Assembly (NCBI GenBank): GCA_958450365.1
Contig: CAUEEP010000753.1
Span: 987,413 to 1,051,412, forward strand
Length of the DNA: 64,000 bases
Direction of reading: 5' to 3'
Source: Mesorhabditis belari
Lineage: Eukaryota > Nematoda > Chromadorea > Rhabditida > Rhabditidae
The notes under the pieces were generated by a model, which did not search any database, had not been told where the DNA came from, and worked only from the letters and a program-made list of their open reading frames with translations. The translations under genes were made by a program, and so were the position numbers. Positions 11,501 through 26,200 of the stretch are shown piece by piece (within the stretch, counting starts at the first letter, position 1; each line of letters opens with the position of its first letter).

Positions 11501-14500
11501 TCTGTTTTAAAGAAGAGACATCAATTTTTAGTCAAATTTTCATTGGGATTTGGGGGTTTTGAGTAAATTTTGGCAAAAATTTGATGCTAAAACCTGTTTT
11601 TGAAACAATTTTGCACTTCAAAACCTGCAAACCCAAGAAAATTGATGACTAATATTTGCGTTTTTTTTTGTATTGAGCACTTGATCGGCTTTGTTTCCCC
11701 TAATATTTTCTCCAATCTCTAGTCGAATTCTTTGGAAAACTTTAATTCTCTTTTTTTTTTGCAAATCCGTTAATCATTGATTGCAAAGCTTTTCCCCAAT
11801 TGTTGTGTGTAAAAGAAGCAAAATTTCTATTCAAATTTTCACACCTTTTTGTCTACCGATTTTGCTCAATAAATATTACCAAAATGCGGTGATTTACGAA
11901 AAAATGACATAACAATTGAGTGATTTCTGATAAAATTTGCAAAATTTGATCAGCTCAAGGGTAATTTTGGGCCAAATTTCCCAAAATGGCTGATTTGATT
12001 AGTAGAATTTTATGATTCTCTTATATAGACCTTTAAAATGGTCCACTTCTTATTTAAAAGTACCACCTAATTTGTTTAACGAGATGATACTTTTCACATT
12101 TGAAAACGAATGGTTTTACCCACATCTTCAGTTGTTGATAGTAGTCGCAGAGGATTTGCGCGGTGCGAGCCGGATGGAAAATCTCTCGCTTCTCGACGCG
12201 AAGACGCTCGAATTCCTGGAAAAAGTCTTAATTAGTAATATTTTTATTACTTTTGCATATTTAAGCATCATAAAGATCTCTTCAAGATCATGATCCAACT
12301 AGAGAATGAAGTTAAGTATTTACTTTACAGAATTCTTGAAAAAAGAAGGCATAAATTGGACGAATTTCAAATACCTTCGTTTTCTAAAAGATACTTGGTC
12401 TGGTTTTTAACTCAATTTTGATTTAAGAAAGCTCATAATATGCTTTTTAGCTCATAAAGTTTTAACATTTTTATGATTTTGGGTTGATTGGTTAGCAAAA
12501 TCTACCTCAAGTGACGGTGTAGTCGTTCTTCCAACGCTCATTCCTGCAAGAAGATCCTCTTCAGCAACCGAGAAAATGGTTTTACCCTAAAAAAATTAAT
12601 TTTATAAGATGAACAATGCTAGAACGGTCTAATGATTTAAAGTAACTCACTTGAATCCGCAAAATCTCTTCGGGTTTCATATCTGCAAAGCGTTTATTTG
12701 CCAGTATGCTGAGATTCTTATCATACATCAATTCAAACCATCTAAAAAAAGAATAAATTTGCAAATTCATGAAAAAGTTACCGTTCTTCAATCTCGGAAA
12801 GACTGTACGGCTTTGAGAAGCGGATACCCGCGTAGACAACGGCCAAATCGCAAACCTAAAACCATTCGTGAACTTGAAATTTATAATTTTCTAATAAATC
12901 ACATAATCAAAACCTTAAAGTACTACTTCTTAAACATTATAATCACTAACACATAGCTTTTAAAAGCTTTCATCAAAAACTTACATGTGTTCCAGCTGTT
13001 AGAAGCATCACATCATCAGCGGCCGTCCATTTCTTCAGCGTTTGCGTGATCGTCGAGTCGACATGCTGAAATTTGAACATAAAAGCTTGTGAATGCTTAT
13101 CTAGATAGCATATCACTAATCAAATCTACAAAGCTTGTATCTACATCTCTCAAATCTACAAATCAAATCAATCTACAAAGATTTTGCTGAAAACTCTTTA
13201 AAAGCAACCTTTGTATTTAAATGCAGGAATTTCTTGAGCCAGTCTCAAGCCAAGACAAGTCAATCCCTTACACTTTAATGTTAAAAGTTACCTCATTGGC
13301 TGCCACCAATTCTTTTGATTTCAAATCCTTGCTCGCAATTCGCGCTTCTCTTTTTCGTCGTTCCAAAGCGACAGCCTCTTCGGCGGCTTTCTGATTTGCT
13401 TCTTCCAATTTGTCCGCTTTTGAGATCCGTTTACGAAGACCTAAAAGTTAAAATCTTTAAAAGATGTTCAGCCAAGCTACTTAGTTCTCTATTATTCTGC
13501 ATTGCCAAAAGTTCGTCGGTAAACGTTTGAATCAAACCTTATTCTAAGTCAACTCACCAGCTTTCGAGCTTGCCGTCGCTTCTGGTTTGTCCTTTTCCTT
13601 GTCCTTTTCCTTGTCCTTGTCCTTGTCCTTGTCCTTGTCCTTTTCCTTCTCTTTTTCCTTTTCTTTTTCTTTCACTGGCTCCTTTTCCTCTTTCTTTTCG
13701 GGCTGCTCTTTCTCTGCCTATTTTAATTTTATTTTAACGGTTGGAATTTGCTATAGACTTAAAAAACATTAAACTTTGGTAAAATTTACCGGTGGAAAGA
13801 CATTTTGCGGTGTAGATTCAGATGAAGAGATTGGAGGTGAGTGAAGCATTCGTTCAGCGCTGAGGCGTTTCTAAAATCAATTTTGATTAACGTTTAACAA
13901 TAGGCTTTTAGCAAGGAATTGGGTTTTGCTAAACTTTAATTTAACAAAGACTGTCAAATCTAGCTCTTAAACTAGCTCTATAGCTTGTTTTAATATAATT
14001 AACCTTTAACAATAGGCTTTTAGCAAGGAATTGGGTTTTGCTAAACTTTAATTTAACAAAGACGTCAAACTAGCTCTTAAACTAGCTCTATAGCTTGTTT
14101 TAATATAATTAACCTTTAACAATAGGCTTTAGCAAAGAATTGGGTTTTGCTAAACTTTAATTTAACAAAGACTGTCAAATCTAGCTCTTAAACTAGCTCT
14201 ATAGCTTGTTTTAATATAATTAACCTTTAACAATAGGCTTTTAGCAAAGAATTGGGTTTTGCTAAACTTTAATTTAACAAAGACTGTCAAATCTAGCTCT
14301 TAAACTAGCTCTATAGCTTGTTTTAATATAATTAACCTTTAACAATAGGCTTTTAGCAAAGGATTGAGCTTCTTTAAACTTTAATTTAACCATGACTGTC
14401 AAATCTAGCTCTTAAACTAGCTCCATAGCTTGTTTTAATATAATTAACCTTTAACAATAAGCTTTTAGCAAAGGATTGAGCTTCTTTAAACTTTAATTTA

Positions 14501-15012
14501 ACCATGACTGTCAAATCTAGCTCTTAAACTAGCTCTATAGCTTGTTTTAATATAATTTTAGTATAAACTATCGATATGATTTATCTGGAGTGATACTCTG
14601 ACGCTAACAACCTAGCAAACCCGGTAATTCCTGGCCTAATCAAGCATTTTTAGCAAAAAGTTGTCTTTTTTAGAGTTTCCTCCTTAGTTTACATCAGTTT
14701 TAGCTTTTACATTAGCTTTTACATTAGTTAGCCGTAAAACAAGGCATATTTTGAGGGGGGAAAGCTTGCCCTGCTGTTAAACAAGTTTAAGAACAAAGAG
14801 TGCCACCCCAGTTTAACCACCGTTTACCCTCAAAACTAACCCACCTTTATATCCGGAATGCTCTCGACGATTTCGTCATCGAATTTAGGGCGTTTAATCT
14901 CGCGGGTCGAGCGTCGAATCCGCTTCTCATTCGAATCGTCCTCATTCTTTGGCCCGCTCGTTGAAGCTGACGATGATGGCCGATTCCCATCAATGTCCAT
15001 CGGTTCGTCCAT
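8524..15012 (-). CDS. mcrs1: Microspherule protein 1 orthologue (FHA domain)
   Basis: Nuclear/nucleolar protein; human MCRS1 is in INO80 and NSL complexes. Exons, 5' to 3': 15012-14845, 13870-13790, 13717-13558, 13440-13292, 13065-12985, 12855-12782, 12741-12651, 12586-12506, 12215-12120, 10471-10428 (tentative), 10072-9970, 9694-9632, 9554-9433, 9384-9312, 9064-8936, 8685-8524; 558 codons plus stop. Features in order: RRSTREIKRPKFDDEIVES; a Lys/Glu/Asp low-complexity run; the MCRS N domain (WTAADDVMLLTA, PYSLSEIEERWFELMYD); the FHA domain (VIGR, DVNLALEGPALKISRKQ); a Gly/Ser tail. Every phase joins if the 44-nt exon is included. That exon has a normal acceptor, a weak donor (GTGATA) and no clear homology, so it may be wrong. 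The start codon follows a TTTCAG by two bases. Confidence 0.9.
10155..10345. repeat. Small foldback in an MCRS1 intron
   Basis: The arms at about 10155-10205 and 10290-10345 are imperfect inverted copies, sharing AACGACATACGG/CCGTATGTCGTT and a CGAATT end. It is a MITE-like hairpin. Confidence 0.6.
10473..12119. other. Long AT-rich MCRS1 intron
   Basis: No repeat array or gene recognised. If MCRS1 has another conserved exon (the part after the DYYQQLKMW segment), it should be here, but I could not identify it. Confidence 0.5.
13885..14565. repeat. About 113-bp tandem array, six copies
   Basis: Units share TTTAACAATAGGCTTTTAGC and CTAGCTCTTAAACTAGCTC. The last two copies share diagnostic changes (AAAGGATTGAGCTTCTTT), showing later local duplication. 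It lies in MCRS1 intron 13871-14844; the rest of that intron is unremarkable. Confidence 0.9.
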
Positions 15013-15023
15013 GGCTGAAACGG
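15013..15023 (-). promoter_or_regulatory. Probable trans-splice acceptor for MCRS1
   Basis: On the minus strand GTTTCAG stands two bases before the ATG. In nematodes such an acceptor with no upstream exon is usually an SL addition site. Confidence 0.6.
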
Positions 15024-15432
15024 AAAAAAGATTAGCTGATAAGTCAGAAATAGACAGAGATATGGATATGGAAAATTGTAAAAGAAGGAAACGTTGTTGA
15101 AAAACGATGAAAAAGTTGAAAAATCCTCCTTTCTTTTATACCCCAATAGCGCATTTTACTAAAATTTGAGATTTAAGTTAATCAGCTGAACACCCATTAT
15201 TGGCCAAATTTGGCCCTAAAAAGCAGTTTCCAGCAAAAATTTCATTTTCTTTAACAACTCCATGCCAATCGGTTGCGCGCTTTTGTTGTGTGCTTAAAAT
15301 TTTAAAGCTTTGCCATTGTTAGACGCAATTACCTTAGCTAATCCTATGCTTTACATGAAAACGATGCAAGTTTACGGCTTGATTTAAAAAACTCTTCATG
15401 TTACTCTTCATTGTTAAACGCATTTCTATCCC

Positions 15433-15860
15433 AAAAGCTTTGTTTTATGTAAAACTTGGTACTTTGCTGGCTGGGAGGGGCCACTTTTGGATGGCTTAGT
15501 CGAATCTAGTGTTTTGAGCGGTTCGTGTCGATACTTTTCTTCTATTCTGAAGAAAGATATATGCTGAAGCTATTGGTGCTAATTTAAACACGTTTTTGAT
15601 AATCCTATTCGATGATTTGCCCTCTGTCCTAGCCTGCTGTTCTTTAACCACTGAACATAATCTCAAAGCTGACAATACTAACTTGAAACATGTTGGAAAT
15701 ACTATAAAATTAGCACCAATCGCTTCAGCATATATCTTTCTTCAGAATAGAAGAAAAGTATCGACACGAGCCGCTCAAAACACTAGATTCGACTAAGCAA
15801 TGCCAAAAGTGGTCCCTCCCAACCAGCAAAGTACCAAAAACTTGGCAAATGAAAGCTTTT
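15433..15860. mobile_element. 428-bp foldback MITE
   Basis: The arms 15433-15583 and 15708-15860 are near-perfect inverted copies, sharing GGTACTTTGCTGG, TCGAATCTAGTGTTTTGAGC and TTCTTCTATTCTGAAGAAAG. They open and close with AAAAGCTTT/AAAGCTTTT. It sits between divergent MCRS1 and atp-1, where shared control elements would be expected. Confidence 0.8.
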
Positions 15861-16124
15861 CGTCGTTGTTAAGCGCATTTTTGATTAAATGAGAAACGGC
15901 GGCAATTCAATTCGAATCGCTTAAAGTAGATCCGCGCTCTTGAATCTTGGCAAAATGTCAACTTTTCGAACGGGCGCCGCATAGGACCCTGGGAAACGGG
16001 CGCACATTTACCGTATTTCCCCAAATCCCTTTCTTTCTCGGACTCTTTCTCTTTGCAATTGCTATTCCCGGTTGGTGTAAGAATTACTTTTTTCCTTGAA
16101 TCTTTTCAAGTTTAACCAGTTTGC

Positions 16125-16131
16125 TTTGCAG
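16125..16131 (+). promoter_or_regulatory. Acceptor before atp-1 (trans-splice or 5' UTR intron)
   Basis: TTTGCAG ends at 16131, 25 bases before the ATG. It fits SL trans-splicing or a 5' UTR intron. Confidence 0.5.
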
Positions 16132-16156
16132 ACGTTCGGCAGCGCCCGAGGGAAAA

Positions 16157-18692
<2,536 letters not shown>

Positions 18693-18882
18693 ACTTAGGT
18701 ACACACTTTTTCTTTGAGCGATCTTCGATTAACGTGTAATCCCTCATCTGTTCATTGTAGTGTTACAACGTTTGTAGTTTGATTTTTATTTATGCTAGAT
18801 AAGGTAAAAAGATTTTTTAATATATAAATTGTTTTCCCTCTAGTGTCTTTGTTTCTTGTTACCGCAAAAAATTGGTTTGTAG

Positions 18883-18888
18883 AATAAA
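18883..18888 (+). terminator. Poly(A) signal AATAAA, candidate for atp-1
   Basis: A canonical hexamer about 190 bases after the stop codon. The nearer 3' region, 18693-18880, has none. Confidence 0.4.
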
Positions 18889-18899
18889 TTCAAAAGTCT

Positions 18900-19950
18900 A
18901 AAACGTTTAAAAATTCCAGACGATTTAGTTGCTGGTATACGGACACACATTTTGGAAGCATTTTAAAAATTTGGACCTGTGTAGGAAAAGAGCAAGTGAA
19001 TAATGCGAATTCGATCGATTTTCTTTTCAACGGCGATTATATTTGCTTACGCGCATTACAGGCGCGAAGAGTTTTTGCTGAGTGAATTGCTGAATTTTTC
19101 TTTCTGGCCTAAAAACGGAAAGGAGTATTAAAAACTAAACAAGTTTTAGATATTTTCTATCAAAATAGAGTTTAGCCATTAATCTTCTCAATTATTTGCA
19201 AAGTACTTGTTAAGATAGACCTGTCAAGTAAAATTGAAATTTTCATTTCGCTGAATTTTAGTGGACAGTATTTGCAAATTTGTGGCCCTTGAAATTTAAA
19301 GAGAAAAAGGAAAACAGTTTAAATTTTATTTTTAACCGTTCACTATGTTTCTAAAATCAAAATAGACAGTTTTCTAATGGGTTTTTGCGAAAAATTGCGG
19401 CCCTGATGGAAAATGAAAAAAATGGAAAATTTTTTTGACGACAGATCAAAAAAATCAGTTACAATTGTCATGTGCGTTCCAACTAAGAGAAAAAACGATG
19501 AAATTATGGATTCTGTCTCCAGAGCGCTAAACCTCATCGCAAGCAAAGGAGAGAGTGTAGACTCGTTGTTATCGGTTGTGAAGCGACCTTGTAAAAAAAC
19601 TCTGTAAAACGAAACTCAATATCGATTACCCAGTATAGATAGCAGTCTAGGCAGTACCGTAGCTAGTATTGTACCGTAGCTAGTATCATACTGTAGCTAG
19701 TATTGTACCGTGGCGATGAAAAACAATACAGTAACAATAGAGTTAATTAATTTAAAAGAAAGAAAAACCGTGTCAGCAGGGCAGAACCCAGATCGTTTGG
19801 GTTCTAGGTAAGCACCCTCCCGACTGCACCATAGCAACATGGCTGGCAGCCAGAAAAACTCACCCTTAAGTCTCGCTGTTATAAAACAGTAGTCCAGTTG
19901 CCAATTCCCTTTCCCCAACGAGAAACGCCCTTTTTTCGGAACGCCATCTC
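18900..19950. other. Intergenic, mostly featureless
   Basis: AT-rich. A 64-codon frame at 19413-19607 is not supported by any recognised family. At 19625-19715 there is a short GTACCGTAGCTAGTATT array. A decayed tRNA-like copy of the 1695-1766 family lies at 19780-19845 on the minus strand. Confidence 0.5.
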
Positions 19951-19953
19951 GCA

Positions 19954-20026
19954 GCCGCATTAGCTCAGTTGGTAGAGCGTCAGACTTTTAATCTGAATGT
20001 CAGGGGTTCGAGCCCCCTATGCGGCT
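19954..20026 (+). tRNA. tRNA-Lys(TTT)
   Basis: A complete 73-nt cloverleaf: acceptor GCCGCAT/ATGCGGC with all 7 pairs, D stem GCTC/GAGC, anticodon stem TCAGA/TCTGA around CTTTTAA (anticodon TTT), and T stem AGGGG/CCCCT around TTCGAGC. A T-rich stretch follows. Confidence 0.97.
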
Positions 20027-20454
20027 AATCACTTTTTGCGTTTTTGTTTTTTTAGGGAAATTATTTGCTGGGGTTCTTGAAGGGTTTTCAAGAAGATTTT
20101 TTTTTGGTTTTAGCTCGTTTTAATGGATTGAATTGGTTTCTAGCAGTTTTTGGGTGAAAATTGGCTCTCGATCAGACAATATGAGACGGGAGAGAGCCAG
20201 ACTGCTGTCAGTCACAACGATCCAAGGGTAACGTTAAAAGCGATTTTCTAAAAATCTGTTCAATCCAAATTCTTACATGATATCCAACTAAGACCAACCC
20301 AAAGTTTCATCAAAATCCTTCTACTCAAAAAGAAGTTAATGGGGTGAACAGGTTCCAGGCAATTCTTCCAACAACCAAAAACAATTTTTGGCTCTATTTT
20401 TCTTAAAGAAGCGCTTTCTTGTGCTTATTTTTATGTAAAAAGGAAATTGTCCAA

Positions 20455-20565
20455 TCGGGAATGACTTGGAGAACGAATTTTGTGAGAAATTTCATCAACC
20501 AATCAACGCAATGCCATCCATAACAAGAAACCTTTAGCGCGATTGACGTCACGTCTCAATAAAGC
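20455..20565 (-). repeat. Partial third copy of the GRDP exon 12/intron 12 segment
   Basis: It contains TTGGAGAACGAATTTTG and ACAAGAAACCTTTAGCGCG, matching in inverse the exon 12 end, intron 12 and exon 13 acceptor at 33815-33925. The middle is rearranged and exon 13 is missing. Confidence 0.65.
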
Positions 20566-20599
20566 TTGGCCAATCTCGTATCAAATCTCTTTACTTTTT

Positions 20600-20712
20600 G
20601 TCCGAGGCCGGATTCGAACCGGGGTTCGAACTCGATTCGAAATCGAGAGATCCGCAGACTAAGTTAAGTAGCTTGTGTCGCCTGTTGTCGTCACTAGGCC
20701 GCGGCGACTCGA
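20600..20712 (-). repeat. tRNA-Ser-like degenerate element
   Basis: On the minus strand there are CGGTTCGAATCCGG (B-box-like) and a CTCGATTTCGAATCGAG hairpin, but no full cloverleaf. Low certainty. Confidence 0.35.
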
Positions 20713-20848
20713 GGCAACAAGGCGTAACTTTACGTTTTATGCCGAAAAAATGCCATTTTGACGTAAACTCTTTAGTTTTTTGGGTTCAAGGGTTGGTTCG
20801 AATAAGTAATAAAGTGAAGATAGGTGTTCCCTTCGCCCCAATTCCATT

Positions 20849-21104
20849 GGCCCGGTAGCGGCTCCGCCAGTCATCAACTCGGCCCGGTAGCGGCTCCGCC
20901 AGTCATCAACTCGGCCCGGTAGCGGCTCCGCCAGTCATCAACTCGGCCCGGTAGCGGCTCCGCCAGTCATCAACTCGGCCCGGTAGCGGCTCCGCCAGTC
21001 ATCAACTCGGCCCGGTAGCGGCTCCGCCAGTCATCAACTCGGCCCGGTAGCGGCTCCGCCAGTCATCAACTCGGCCCGGTAGCGGCTCCGCCGCAAGCGC
21101 CTGA
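20849..21104. repeat. 32-bp satellite, about eight copies
   Basis: Near-identical 32-bp units containing CCCGGTAGCGGCTCCGCC then AGTCATCAACTCGG. About four copies of the same unit stand in inverse orientation at 36209-36357, so the array bounds both copies of a large inverted duplication. Confidence 0.95.
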
Positions 21105-22000
21105 CGGCGCGGCTCGCTACGCTCCCTTTTCAGAAAGTATTCCTAGGTAACTCGTTCTATAAACGCTCGAAGGATACCCCCATCCTTTTAATGGGGCATC
21201 CCGACGATACCCCATTAAATCCATACTCTATCAAAGGTTTACCCCATAACCTTTGATGGGGACATCCTGGATCCCATGGGGTATCCTGGATACCCCATGA
21301 GCCATAAGTAGAGCAATTAGATCAATTAGATCAATTAGATCAATTTTACAGAAACTAATAGTAAAAGTACTTGTTTCTGCGAGAGATCCGCGTTGAAAGT
21401 CGTCACTTTTTTGTTCCCATAGCACAGCTTTAGCCGGAGTTGCTCGCGTTGCACGGGAATGTCCTGGAGAACGAATTTTGATTTCATCAATCAATTTCAT
21501 TGAAATTTCATCAACTAATCAACGCAATGCCATCCATAACAAGAAACCTTTAGCGCGATTGACGGCACGTGCAAATCTCCGTACGCAATGTTCGACAAAT
21601 CCTGTGACTCGAATCCGAGGAACGCCGGTGCGTTATGGCCTCTGGAAATTGAGTTTAAATGGCGAGAATTCTTGTGTGACATCCAGAATACAGTAATCTT
21701 TACGTTAAATATTTGTAGTTCACCGTATAACCAACTACAAGCCTCGATCATTTTCGCACAAAACCACCTTCGAAAAATCTTTGATTTATACATTTTTTTT
21801 CCATTCTAAACTGTTGTGTGACATCCAGAATACAGTAATCTTTACGTTAAATATTTGTAGTTCACCGTATAACCAACTACAAGCCTCGATCATTTTCGCA
21901 CAAAACCACCTTCGAAAAATCTTTGATTTATACATTTTTTTTCCATTCTGAACTGTTGTGTGGCATCCATTGACACACATTGACTGCTGAGAAAAAGAAG
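21105..22000 (-). repeat. Inverted duplicate of GRDP exons 12-13 and flanks
   Basis: 21371-21463 matches exon 13 (33922-34014) and 21548-21641 matches exon 12 (33743-33836). Both are inverted, have the same lengths as the originals and keep an open frame. 21105-21340 matches 35975-36200. 21660-21990 holds copies of the 141-bp array found before exon 12 (motif at 21676, 21818 and 21960). With no other GRDP exons nearby it is not a whole gene. Confidence 0.9.
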
Positions 22001-22097
22001 AAACCATAAAGGAACTTTCTTTTGAAACAACGCTGATCGAGGGCCGGATTGTCATTGGCGTAAATGACTAGATCTTTTCGGGGGCCCTATGGCAGAC

Positions 22098-22172
22098 CCC
22101 CTTGGTGTAGTGGTTAGCGTCGCCGGTCATAGGCTGAAACCCTAGTGGGTTCGATTCCGACCCAGGCTTTTC
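22098..22172 (+). repeat. tRNA-Met-like degenerate element
   Basis: A-box TGGTGTAGTGGTTAGCG, loop GGTCATAG, B-box GGGTTCGATTCC and a following T-run are visible. The acceptor arms do not pair. Confidence 0.5.
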
Positions 22173-22254
22173 AGGGTTTCTTTTATTTTCTTTTTGGATA
22201 GAATGCATTTTGTATAGAATGCGAAGGCCAAATTGAGAGCTTTAGACCAATTTT

Positions 22255-22345
22255 AGGGCCAAGATAGGGAATGAGCTAGACAGGGAATGAGCTAGACAGG
22301 GAATGAGCTAGACAGGGAATGAGCTAGCTAGCGAATGAGCTAGCA
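22255..22345. repeat. 16-bp minisatellite AGGGAATGAGCTAGAC
   Basis: About five copies. From here to 23200 the DNA is intergenic and presumably holds the GRDP promoter; a CT-run lies at 22573-22594. Confidence 0.8.
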
Positions 22346-23210
22346 ATGCTGCCAATTGCTCTGGTTTGTTAACGATTTTTGAGTAGACTGAATCGAAGGC
22401 AGACTGATCTCCTCTAATCGAAGAAAATCGCAATTCTAAAACCATCAAAAGCTAGCGGGACTTCCAGTTCTCTTGGTTTCATTTTCGGATTTGCGAAAAT
22501 CTCAAAAATTTCCCCGTTTTTTTGTGACCAAATGAATCATAGCTATACATCGGAACAGCCCCACTTTCCCTCATCTTTCTCTCTCTCTCTCTCCTCAACT
22601 TGAGGTGCCCATTGAGGAGTTGGAAAAGAGGCAAAGAGGAAAATGGGAAAATGGAGGCGTGGCTTGCTCTCGAGGGTCCCTATCTCTTCTTCGCTACTCT
22701 TCCTCGTACTCCCCGCTACCAACTCTCTCAAATCTCCACTTTCCCCCCAGTTTCTCTCGATTTTCTTTCCTTGTGCCATCCATAAAGCCCTCCCCTCACC
22801 GGGCTTTTCCCCTTCCCGTTAACATACGAGCTTTTTTTCGCCCAATCTTCTTTTGGCACTTCCGACTTTGTGATAGCTCAAGTTTTCGATTGGATTTTTG
22901 TTTTTTCAGCTATTTTGCCTGCCAGCTTGGCAAGATTTAATGAGAAATTTGAGTTTTAACCATTTCTCGACCCTCTAGCCCGCCAATCTTTTTTCGTTGA
23001 TCATTTTTGGTCAAGGTTGCGCCCTTGCAAGCGATCGCTTACCTGCAAGCTCACCTGTAGCTTTCATGACATCCAGCTTGGCGATTACTTTTGAAAAAAT
23101 TCGGATTCGAACGCTTTCCGCAACTTTACGCCGCCAATCTTTTTCTTTGGGATGAGATTTTGGTGCTCTTCCGTTTTTTGACTGAAAATTTGTTTGAAAA
23201 TACAGTTTCT

Positions 23211-23220
23211 AGTTTTTCAG
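23211..23220 (+). promoter_or_regulatory. Probable trans-splice acceptor for the GRDP gene
   Basis: AGTTTTTCAG ends nine bases before the ATG at 23230. No upstream exon is recognised, so SL addition is likely. Confidence 0.6.
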
Positions 23221-23229
23221 GGTATCACA

Positions 23230-26200
23230 ATGGCCTCCTCGTCTTCTTCGTCGGCGCCGCCACCACCCGACTATCTGCACACGACGGCGCCCACTCTGCG
23301 CTCGACGCAAACACAAATGGCCAATGGATTGACCGTGGATTTAGTGTCAGCGGCTCAGGTTTGTCGAAAAATTGTCGAAAATCGCAATCCTGGCACGCAC
23401 AAGAGATTTTAAACGAACTAAATTGCAAAGATTTTCAAAAATGACGAAGTTGGTTTTTTCGAATTTCATTCACTTCTCGATTTCTGAAAAAAATTACAAA
23501 AATTTTCTCGAAAATCAGAATTTTTTTGCTTATCTGGATGTCACATTAGCTGAAAATAAGATTTAAAAAAATTAAAATTGAGTTTGAAAAAAATCGAGTT
23601 TAGCAAAAATCTCGAAATCCTGAAAAATCACGAAAAACCCGAAAATTCGAAATTTCAGCGTGAAGCAAACTTTTTGCGAATGATCGATCGGAAAGCGCCA
23701 TTGTTGTACGAGCCGGATGTGGTATGGCTGAAAATCGAAAACCAGAAACAATTCTGACAATTCCAGGTGAATCAGGCGATCCGGCGATACGAGAAATACT
23801 GGCTACCGATGCAAGTAAGTCGATCCCTCAAAAAATTCGCATATTTTAAAGGGTTTTTCTTGAAATTTCTGAACTTTTTACTCATTCTGGAACGCACGAC
23901 ACAGCTAGAGATTCGAGTTTTCAATTTTTTTTTGGAATATCTGACTTTTCGATTTTCGGTGTTGCCGTTCTTCCCGATTTCTCGGCTGTCGCTCAAGCTA
24001 GGGCCCCAAATTTTTGGCAATAGCTTTTTTGGAACGCACGTAACATTGTGAAATTGATATTCTTTGGAAAATGGCACTTTTAAAAATTAGGACTTGAGGT
24101 TGATCGGACAAAAGTACTGTAGACAAGCGAAAAAGTTTAAAAAGCCTTAAATGCAAATTTCTCCATGACAACAGGCACGGTGCGTTCCAGAAACGCAAAA
24201 ATAAAAAAAAAAATGATAACTTTCTCGGAACACTTTCGGTTTAAATGCTCAAACTGGTTTCACTTAGTTGAAATAATTTAAAAAGCCTTAAATGCAAATT
24301 TCTCCATGACAACAGGCATAGTGCGTTCCAGAATCACAGAAATTCAAAAAAAATTCATAACTTTATCGGACTTCTACCGGTTTAAATGCTCAAACTTGAT
24401 TCACTTAGCTGAGAAAGTTTAAAAAGCCTTAAATGCAAATTTCTCGATGACAACAGGCACAGTGCGTTCCAGAATCACAGAAATTCAAAAAAAATTCATA
24501 ACTTTATCGAAACACTTTCGGTTTAAATGCCCCTTAAATGCAAATCGCATAATCACTAGCTCATTGGCTTCCGTGCGCCCCAGGATTTCCAAAAAATCCT
24601 CGAGAATTGAATTCCCGAATTCCAGGCCCGACATCCGGACATCAACGTGATTCCTCCATTGGACGTTCACTGGGTAAGGGAAATGATCGAATTTCTGATA
24701 ATACTTATATAGTGTGACTTCCAGAATGCTACTTTTGACGATTTAAAAAGCTTATCCAGTCATGTAGCTCGATAATCAGAAACATTCAGATCTGGCACAC
24801 TCATATGCTCTCTCCATTGCACTACCACGAGGTAATTTTCATTTCTTATTTCTGCCTGACATCCAGGATTTCCCTTTTTTAACCTTAATTTTCTTTTAAA
24901 CACATCATATTGCATAAAATCGGCTTGATCAGGGTTTGCTGCTTTTCTCAACGTTTGGTGCAATAACTTTTCTTGTTTTTCTGATTTTCTCTGATTCTGG
25001 ATGGCACCGAAATTTTCTAGCCATCCGGAAACCGAAAAATAGCCTTGAGGATATTTTTGCTTCTTTTGGATCTTGAGGATTTAGCAGGTTGGACCAGGTT
25101 GGACCCTCAAGGACCAGGTCCAGGTTGGACCTTCAAGGGCCAGGTCCAGGTTGGACCCTCAAGGGCCAGGGCCAGGTTGGACCCTCAAGGGCCAGGCCCA
25201 GGTTGGACCTTCAAGGGCCAGGTCGGACCCTCAAGGACCAGGTTCAGGTTGGACCCTCAAGGGCCAGGCCCAGGTTGGACCCTCAAGGGCCAGGGCCAGG
25301 TTGGACCCTCAAGGACCAGGTCCAGGTTGGACCCTCAAGGGCCAGGTCCAGGTTGGACCCTCAAGGACCAGGTCCAGGTCGGACCTTCAAGGGCCAGGTC
25401 GGACCCTCAAGGACCAGGTCCAGGTTGGACCCTCAAGGACCTTTTGCTTAAAATAGCTAGGATTTAGAGTCAGTCTGCCCGTAAAGCTTTCCAAAATAGG
25501 GCCAATACATCTCTGAGAAATGGGAAGAAGCCTGGGAAAAGGAAAGAAGAAAAGGAAAGAAGAAAAGGAAAGAAGAAAAGGGAAAGAAGCCCGATCAATG
25601 TCTTGGCCACATTCTTTTTTTTCGTGTGTCTTTCTTTTCTTTTGGCTTTAAGGCATTTCGGTTGATGCTGAGGAAGAGGGGTGACACGTGAAAGGAAAAT
25701 AAGCGGCTGAGGGACTGAAAGATGTTGGGGAGGCTCGACTATTCGAACTTCGACCGTTGCAAGCAATCCAGTGCCAAACAAACCAGCAATCCAGCAATCC
25801 AGTAGAGGAATTGAAGCAAGAACTTTAAGGACTCTAAGGAATCTAAGTTGCCTCCCAGGTCACCCAATTTTCAGAAAATTATCTAAAAACCCTGAAAGCT
25901 GTAGCTAAAAAGCGCCCAATCTTTTGACCTACAGTACTCCTTACAGCCCATTTACTGTAAATCGCCGAGTAAACCATTTAGGACTCTAAGTTGCCTCCCA
26001 GATCTCCCAATTTTCAGAAAATTATCTTCAAATCCTGAAACCTGTAGCTAAAAAGCGCCCAATCTTTTGACCTACAGTACCCCTTACAGTCCATTTACTG
26101 TAAATCGCCGAGTAAACCATTTAGGACTCTAAGTTGCCTTCCAGATCGCCCAGTTTTCAAACAGTTATCTTCAAATCTCAAAATCTGTAGCTTAAAAGCA

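Noticed and set aside
19413..19610. 64-codon plus-strand frame
   Set aside because: The second half looks slightly protein-like, but no family, no splice partners and no clear start context.
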